Of a DNA stretch of 64,000 nucleotides, positions 57,541 to 64,000 are shown one piece after another. The notes beneath the pieces were generated by a model. The model did no database searches. It saw only the letters and a program-made list of their open reading frames with translations, and was not told the DNA's origin. Made by a program: the position numbers and the translations under genes. Positions within the stretch are counted from its first letter, which is position 1; every line of letters starts with the position of its first letter. Origin of the DNA: Zarea fungicola (Eukaryota; Ascomycota; Sordariomycetes; Hypocreales; Cordycipitaceae); assembly GCA_900169235.1 (NCBI GenBank), contig FWCC01000472.1, positions 1 to 64,000 on the forward strand, given 5' to 3'.

Positions 57541-59450
57541 ATGGCGTCTTTGGAAGAGCAGACTAACCATGACAACTTTGATCCTCGCTTCCCACCAGGG
57601 ACTTTATTCCTAGAAGACTGTAAGTAGAATTTCCCCGTCATATATAGCCAGCCTGCCTACAGGGAGATGCATTACGGCACTACTAATGAGGCCAAAATCT
57701 TCCAGTGCAGCGCGCAACCGGCGATAGTGAATGCATCATCCTCCACCCCGTCCCAACCTCGGACCCCAATGACCCCCTCAACTGGCCAACTTGGCGCAAG
57801 ACGGTCAACCTTTCCCTGGTTCAGCTCTACGTGCTCCTCACCTTTGTCCAGCTCGACATTGGCTTCACGGCCTGGGGCCTGATGCAGTCCGAGCTCGGCT
57901 TCTCCATCGACCAGCTCAACGGCGCGACGGCCCTCGGCTTCGCCGGGCTGGGGGTGGGCAGCATCGTCTTCATCCCGCTCATGCACAAGTACGGCCGCCG
58001 CCCGCTCTACATTGGGAGCTCGGCGCTGCAGCTCGGCGCCTGCGTGTGGCTTGCGCGCACGCAGACGGTCGCGGACCTGTGGCTGAGCAACCTCCTGGCC
58101 GGGCTGGGCGGCGCCGTGTGCGAGACGATTGTGCAGGTGACGATTGCCGACGTCTTCTTCGTGCACCAGCACGCGTCGATGAATGCCTGCTACATGCTCT
58201 TCACGGCCATGGGCGCGTACCTGGGCCCCGTGGCGGCGGGCTACGTCGTGGACGCGCAAGGGTGGCGGTGGATCTGGTGGTGGTGTGTGATTTTGTTCGC
58301 CGCGCAGCTGGTCCTCACCGTGTTTCTCTTTGAGGAGTCCAAGTACACGGCCATTGTCCTTGCCAGCAGCCAGCAGCCTGCAGGCTCGGGTGGTGCTGCC
58401 GGACCACTCTCGGCAGACTTGGAAAAGACAACGTCGCAGGGCATGGATCGCACGCTGTCTCACCGGTTCATCGATTCGCGTATCCCCCAGAAGCCGTATG
58501 GACAGCGCATGGCGCTCATCACGCCCACGCCAGGTCCCGTCTTCCACGGGCCTCTGGACGCCGTGAAGATGCTCTTCACCTTTGGGGCCGTCGCCTACGC
58601 GGCCATCACGTTTGGCAGCATCCTCGCGCTGTTTTCCATTCTGACGTCGGTGCAGGCGGCGTACATGTTTGGGCCGCCGTACAATTTCAGCGCCGCGGGC
58701 GTTGGGCTGATGAACTTGGCGCCGTTTATCGGCAGCTTGCCTGGTGCGTACATTGGCGGCCATCTGAATGACCGCTGCATATTGCTGCTGTCAAAGCGCA
58801 ATGGAGGTGTGTATGAGCCCGAGATGCGGCTGTGGTTCGTGTTGCCCACAGCTATTCTGGCGCCAGCGAGTGTGTTGATGCTCGGCCTGGGAATATTTTA
58901 TGTGAGTCTTTGTCTTTCCCATTGCCATTCCATTTTTTCTCTTTAAAATGTTCCAATCGCAGTTGAAAATTATGCCAACTTTAGTTTTTGTAGGGCATAT
59001 CGTGGCCGTTGCTGGCTGTTGGATTCGGCATTTTTGGCTTCGTCATGGCCGTCGGCGGCAGTATTGCCCTGTCCTATGCCATGGACTGCTACAGTGAGGT
59101 AAGGATTCCAATAAAAGAACAGAAATAACGAAAAAAAGAAAGAAGAAAAACGATTACAGAGTCACGCCAGTCAATACTAACGCCTCTCCCTGATGCTATA
59201 GATAATCGGCACAGCAATGATTGGCATCATCTTCACTCGAAATGTATTTTCCGTCGCTGTGCTCTTCGCCCTCAACCCTTGGATCCAAGCCGTTGGACTG
59301 CGTGACTTTCATATTACTATTGCTGTGTTAATCTTTGTCATTTTACTGCTTCCCATTCCACTTCTTCAATGGGGTAAAAAGACTCGGGTCAGGTCGGCCA
59401 AGGCATACGAGACAATGGCGCGGCGCCAGCCTACCTTTCGTGATAGCTAG
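57541..59450 (+). CDS. MFS transporter
   Basis: Four exons (57541-57619, 57706-58901, 58994-59098, 59202-59450) encode 542 residues. This is a 12-helix major facilitator of the DHA1-like group. The N-terminus PPGTLFLED continues across the first splice into LQRATGDSE, then SDPNDPLNWPTWRK just before helix 1, a standard opening of fungal drug:H+ antiporters. The loop between helices 2 and 3 has HKYGRRPLYIG, and a charged cytoplasmic loop (about residues 230-290) separates the halves. The C-terminus ends in a basic tail after helix 12. It likely exports or imports small organic compounds at the plasma membrane. It lies 6 kb past the P450 gene across the low-density island, so a role with the amine/phenylacetate genes is possible but unproven. 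Confidence 0.9.
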
Positions 59451-60228
59451 CTGATTCCAATCGGTAAAAGCCGTTACAATAATAAAAAGTCCAAATGTAT
59501 TTCTGCAAAGACCAATTAGAGCTGGTAGAGAGGTGTCCGGCATAAGCCAATGGATTAACCGACCTCACCGCATCCATCTTGCGCTTGGGAAGAGGTTCGT
59601 TTGTATAACATACCCAATGCAACAAAGATGGCTCTCAAGCTGGCCCGCTTTGCCCATAGCCTTGTTTTTACAGATTAAAAGAATTTCTCCTTCATGGCTC
59701 TATACGATTCAATAAACGAAGAGTGGCTGGGAGACGCTGACGGGACCTGCCTGTTGGGGTATAGGCGAAGCTGACATGCCACCACGAAACAAGGTTCCCC
59801 AGCAGTTCTGTGCTGGCATCGGAGCTTTTCTTGTTTTTTATTATTTGTATTATCGGTTTTTTATCGAAATGTTGACATGTTGCGAAGCGGCTTGAGGGGT
59901 TTGGGGGGATGTGCGGGTCTCGCTACAAGGATTCAAGGACTACTCCGTATAATCTGCAGCATATACATGATTTCTACGGGGTTTACGTCTGAGAATATGC
60001 AGGACTGTCAGGGTTCCCCTCAATCGACAAATTTTGTGTTGACTAATCAGTTACATTTTTACCACTTTTTGCCGCTGATGCTCGCCGACTCTACTGAGTT
60101 GAAAGGACTATATATAAGGCTGAGCCAATGCTGTACGGCACTGGCTTTTCTCTCCTTCTCACATTCAAATCTATAACAAGCCTAACCGCATCAAACTGAT
60201 AAAATCAAGTTTAATTCCCACTCGCAAC
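59451..60228. other. Promoter region of the small secreted peptide
   Basis: No gene is supported between the MFS stop and the peptide start. A clear TATA-like box (TATATAAG, 60111-60118) lies 111 bases before the ATG at 60229, followed by a CT-rich leader. Confidence 0.5.
60111..60118 (+). promoter_or_regulatory. TATA-like box of the small peptide gene
   Basis: TATATAAG is 111 bases upstream of the peptide start codon, and pyrimidine-rich leader sequence follows. This arrangement is common in strongly expressed fungal genes. Confidence 0.55.
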
Positions 60229-60363
60229 ATGCAATTCAAGGCTCTCATCACATTGGCCCTCGCCACGGCCGTCGCCGGCCTCTGCCACACTGACGCTGAC
60301 TGCCCCGCTGGCAAGCACTGCAAGCAACAGGGCGAGTTCCCGAATATCAAGGTCTGCCAGTAA
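60229..60363 (+). CDS. Small secreted cysteine-containing peptide
   Basis: One exon encodes 44 residues. Residues 1-17 (MQFKALITLALATAVAG) form a typical signal peptide. The mature part is about 27 residues with four cysteines in the pattern C-x5-C-x5-C-x11-C (CHTDADC, then GKHC, ending VCQ). It is too short for most gene finders. The TATA box, pyrimidine-rich leader and A-starting ATG context (CAACATGC) favour expression. Function is unknown. Such peptides include effectors, antimicrobial peptides and pheromone-like signals, but no repeat or processing site (KR) is present to indicate a pheromone. Two disulfides are possible. Confidence 0.75.
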   Translation: MQFKALITLALATAVAGLCHTDADCPAGKHCKQQGEFPNIKVCQ

Positions 60364-60816
60364 CTACTGCAAGCCTAGAAGAAAATAAAGCGGTTCCAAG
60401 AATCAATCCAACTCAAGTTTTTCTCGAAAAATTATCTTCATCTTCATTTTATTTTCCCTCATGTTTTGTTTCGGAACTTCTGTTCGAGTCAACAGGAATC
60501 GTGGGGTATTTTGGGGGCGGGGAGGCAATCGAGATGGCCAAGGCGAGGCTTAGCACGAGGCTGAGATGGAAAAATCCTGTACAACGAAACATGTGGATTG
60601 GAAATGCGAATAAACCATACAAACAAACGTGGCTGATTTTTCAAATGCAATTCGTTACACATTCGGATTCACTGTGAAATAAGATTCGAAACGGAATACG
60701 TGTATGGCTTTCAAGGGTGTATTATGTATGAAAGTGCCTTGTGAACAAGTAAAACTTCTAAATGTGTAAAATATCTATATCTATATGCCACGTTCCATTT
60801 CTTTCCTTTTTTGCTT
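60364..60816. other. Intergenic region
   Basis: The 3' region of the peptide gene (AATAAAG at about 60380) meets the 3' end of the Iwr1 gene. No coding sequence is supported. Confidence 0.5.
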
Positions 60817-62350
60817 CTATCGCTGCGATGCCTTTAGCCGCTTCATTTGCTCCAATATCCTCGTCATGCGAGCATCATCATCATCCTCCCTCCCATCCAC
60901 AACACGTCCATCGTCATCGTCGTCACCCCCTTCCCCATCAAAGTCGTCCTGGTCATACTCTTCATCATCTGATACGTTATTGTTGCGAAAGTAGTATGCG
61001 TTGCGGTTAAACTCGTCTTCCGAATCCACTTCGTCTTCTGGGTAGTCTGCCGTGTAATGGTTCTCCGCTGCAATCACATATTAGTTGAATTCCACCTTCA
61101 AGTCTCAGAAAAGGAAGCGGCTCACCGTTTTCATCCTCTTCATCTTCATCCCAGTCCTCATCCTCGTCATTTTGCGGTCCAAAGAATAACAAGCTCTCCT
61201 CCTCGCCTTCCAGGACCAAAACACCCACGTCCGCCGGCGACACATCCAACGCAACCGAGTTGGCCGGAATGCGGATGTACTCTTCAATGACCCAATCGTC
61301 ATCATCGCCGTCCTCGTCCTCGCTCGCGTCCGTCATGTTGGTGTCGCCCTCCACATCCATGGCCGCCGGGGTCCCCGGGGCCGGCACGTCGGGGTGACGT
61401 TCGTGGTACCGCTGCGCCGGCGCCTTGGGTCTGAACCGCGACGGCGACAGCGGTGTCCTTGCCGCCGCCTCGCGTTTGCGCTGCGCCTCCTGACTCTGCA
61501 GGTTCGCGCCGACCTCGCGCATCACCCAGTCATTCATGTCCGCCGCAATCTTGGCCATGTCCTCCTCCCCGGCACCGCGGTTCGTCAGGGACGCCGGCAG
61601 CGGGTTCTTGGTGGTTACAGCGGCGGCGGCATCTGTCCTGGCGGCAGCAGCAGCAATCTCGCGAGACCGGTTCGACACGCCCGGCCGCTTCAGGTCCTTG
61701 GCCGCCACACCACCCGTCGTGGATGATCCAGCCGCGGACGCTGCCTCGCCTGCCAGACCCATGATGCTGCGTCGGGGCTTCGGGGCGAGCTTCTTGCGCC
61801 GCGTGCGCTCGACAAACAGCGTCGGCGTGCCGTAGCGGTCCCTCTTGGATATCGAGCCGCCGCCGCCGCCGCCAAGGCCCCCCGTTGTCCCCGTCGCGGC
61901 AGCAGCAGCAGCAGAATTCGCGGCGGCGGCGGCGGCCAGCATAGCCTTGGACACGCGGAAGCGGCGCGGTGATGCCACGGCTGGCGTGTGCTTGTCCCCC
62001 GCATCCTGTTTCTGTTGTGTGGCGGTGGCATCATTGCCCCTGTCGTCATTGACCGCCGGGGAGAGCCGTATCTGGGGCTTGCCCAAGGGAGAAGGGGATG
62101 GCTTCGCCGGTGGTTGTTGCGTGGTCGTTGAGCCGCGTCGCTTGTAGACCCAGTGGCTGCTGTCGCTGCGGTGACGCTTCGTTCCCTCGTCAATGTCTGC
62201 AGGCAGAAAAATAAATACAGATTAGTGACATCATGCAGCGAAGCCGCTGGTCGCACGACAGGTGGGCGAGGTCTACGTACGCAGAAAGGTCACAGGCGTT
62301 TCCTCGACCCGCTTGCGCTTGACGCGGATGACGGTGGGAGGCAGCGACAT
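60817..62350 (-). CDS. iwr1: RNA polymerase II nuclear import factor Iwr1
   Basis: Three exons (62350-62281, 62196-61126, 61067-60817) encode 463 residues; both introns are phase 1. Iwr1 binds assembled RNA polymerase II and guides it into the nucleus. The N-terminus opens LPPTVIRVKRKRVEETPVTFL, as in the family, with a basic import signal. The core motif is at the end of exon 2 and the start of exon 3: DDWVIEEYIRIP, then HYTADYPEDEVDSEDEFN and AYYFRNNNVSDDEEYD. The tail is very acidic. Between lie poly-Ala, poly-Gly and proline-rich runs (about residues 85-260) that are not conserved in family members and lengthen the protein. Phases support the model. Confidence 0.88.
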
Positions 62351-63181
62351 GTCGGGTTCTGCTTGTGCGTCTTGCACTACAAGACGTGTGACGGGCCGGA
62401 ACGGGGGATGCTACCAGCCCAAGTTTCCTGGGTGTGAAGTTGTTGGGCAGAGAAGGTGTAAGTACCGTGGTTCAATTCTAGACTGAATGTAGGTGAGTCC
62501 ACCGAAATTAAACAGCGGGGTGGTGTCGCCAGCACATAGTGGGGTCAAAGCTGGTTGTTGTCGGTGTCTCCAAGTCCTCCATTCCTGTATGAAGATTGAT
62601 TTCAATTACGAATTCAACGCAAAAATGAGGATTGGTTGCCTTTAGCTTCCAATTCGAAACGCAAGCATCCTTTCTTTTTGTCTGTCTTTTTTGGGGACTT
62701 GCGTGGTTGTCGCAGTCCTCACGGAGGACGTGTTCTGATCTGTGTATGTGTGCATGTCTTCGTGTTTTTAACATGAAAAGGCTTCCTCATAATTGTTTTC
62801 GTAATTTTAACTGTTTTTCTTTTTGTAGAATTCATTGAATCGGTTTTGCTGAAGGTAGCGTTGACTGGTTTGGTGTCGCGATCGGCGACAATCTTCTTTT
62901 TTCCGTCCCGCAGATGACTCCTTCAGCATGCGCAAACTACACAGGCTTTATTAAGTTGCACTTATGAATACTGTCCAAGTTGGCTGGCTGCAGATGTTTG
63001 ATTGATGCAAGCTGATGGCCAGCACAAAGTGATGGCTCCGGCCACATTGAATGCAATTCCTCTTGCTTCCAGTATGCATATTCGTATCAATTCAAATTCA
63101 AGGGATATAAACTAAGCTGGCTTGTAGTAGGTATAAAGGACAATTGCCGACCATCTAAACATACATGGCTCATCCGCCTAG
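62351..63181. other. Intergenic region
   Basis: This region lies between the Iwr1 promoter side and the 3' end of the next gene (-). No coding sequence is supported. Confidence 0.5.
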
Positions 63182-64000
63182 TCAGTCTCGCTTTGAAGCC
63201 CTCATCATCAAGGCGTCGCAATTATCACCCCTGGTCTCAAGAATATTCTTGAGGTCCTTTTTGAGACCGTTGCTGGCCGGTTCCTCGGCTATTGAGCCCA
63301 ACGAGGCGTGGGATCGGTTCCGTCCGTTACTACCGCCGGACAGCCGGCCACCGCTCTCTCGGCGGCGTGAGACGCCTGGACTGGCAGATCCCGAGGATCC
63401 ATCTTCCGAGTCAACGCTGCTTCTGCGTGCAGCACGATCACTTTCCAGCTCGACAGCCTGTTCGTCATGACTGGACTGAATCTTGCGGAGCTCCCAAATG
63501 ATGCCTGTCTTGTCACAGGGAAACTCCTCGAGTCTCGGGTCTTTCCAGTCTGTGGGCAGGTCGACGACCGATCGTGGCGAGATTTCCCTCTGCAGCTCAC
63601 TCATGTCGTACACACCGCTGTCGCTACCGTCACTAAGCGTGTAAGCGCCGAGGCGCTCATGGGCGAATAGAGGAACTCCGAAGCTGACGGAGGCAGCGTC
63701 GCTGCTGTTTGGCATTGAGGGCTCCCTGATGCGAAGAATATTGCTTCTGGTGCCGAGAGCACTTTTTACTGAGAGGAGCTTTAGCATGGTGTTGTTCCAA
63801 GGCGATGTTTGCGAGTGAGAAACGTACCAATATCCTTCTTCTCATCCACGGTCCAGGCACCTTCGCGGCCGTGCCTGAACCTGTATTGGTATTCCTTGCC
63901 AGGTTCAACATGGATGGATATGGAATAGTTGAGGAGGCCCTCAGATGGTGTCGAGGGATGCATTTCCTGGAGCAGCCATTCAGGCTTGGAAAATGTGCCT
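63182..64000 (-). CDS. AMPK-type glycogen-binding (CBM48-like) protein, 3' part
   Basis: The gene runs off the right edge, so its start is not seen. Two exons are visible (64000-63828 and 63768-63182), about 251 residues. The first continues an E-set fold: GTFSKPEWLLQEM, then VEPGKEYQYRFRHGREGAWTVDEKKD, the pattern of AMPK beta glycogen-binding domains. Exon 2 starts VKSALGTRSNILRI, the expected end of that domain, after a phase 1 intron (GTACGT ... TCTCAG). The rest is disordered, Ser/Arg-rich and charged. This arrangement recalls yeast Mdg1/Crp1-type proteins, which carry an AMPK-type domain, but the link is by fold only. Confidence 0.75.

Noticed and set aside
57672..58763. 363-codon minus-strand frame under the MFS gene
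   Set aside because: Antisense shadow; very rich in Arg, His and Glu, while the plus strand gives a clear transporter.
1..64000. CRISPR array, operon or bacterial features
   Set aside because: Genes have introns, separate promoters and fungal families; no direct-repeat array with spacers was seen.

Overview
This window is nuclear DNA of a filamentous ascomycete fungus, most likely a sordariomycete of hypocrealean type. The evidence is the gene density (about one gene per 3 kb), short GT-AG introns with CTAAC-type branch sites, and the protein families present: a Zn(II)2Cys6 regulator, a fungal amidase, a 2EXR-domain protein, a CYP504-like P450, and fungal Aurora and PAS kinases. The order-level placement is inferred from protein style, not from a search. 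Exon structures were built by hand from frame continuity and splice signals. Most splice to one open frame with conserved motifs running across the junctions.

Left part (1-30000) is mostly core housekeeping: Atp23 mitochondrial protease, Aurora kinase, an unrecognised protein, Tip41 (TOR signalling), Efg1 (18S rRNA maturation), the GATOR2/SEA subunit Sea4/Mio (TORC1 control), a PAS-domain kinase (PASK/Psk type), a UCH-type deubiquitinase, a seven-exon amidase, an F-box/LRR protein ending in a CaaX box, and a histidine-phosphatase-fold protein related to TFIIIC tau55. Three of these (Tip41, Sea4, PASK) concern nutrient and TOR signalling. Nothing suggests they are co-regulated.

Middle part (30000-44000) is gene-poor. 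One clear gene, a Myb/SANT-like putative regulator (36241-37370), sits between about 6 kb and 6.7 kb of sequence with no convincing gene, apart from one small orphan exon at 30569-30725. Such isolation is typical of genes with large regulatory regions. A two-base N gap lies at 42619-42620.

The 44000-51500 block looks like a catabolic cluster: copper amine oxidase (+), a Zn(II)2Cys6 regulator (-), and a CYP504-family P450 (+) transcribed divergently from the regulator. Amine oxidase would turn an aryl-alkylamine such as phenylethylamine into the aldehyde. After oxidation to the acid, a CYP504 enzyme would hydroxylate the phenylacetate ring, the route that leads to homogentisate in aspergilli. 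A Tubby-like protein follows and, beyond a low-density island, an MFS transporter. The divergent promoter holds a nested inverted repeat built on CGGAA/TTCCG, part of which recurs upstream of the amine oxidase.

The 52500-57500 island has a 2EXR-domain gene and what look like degraded coding remnants, with AT-rich tracts. The right end (57500-64000) holds the MFS gene, a 44-residue secreted cysteine-containing peptide, Iwr1 (RNA polymerase II import), and the 3' part of a gene with an AMPK-type glycogen-binding fold that runs off the window.
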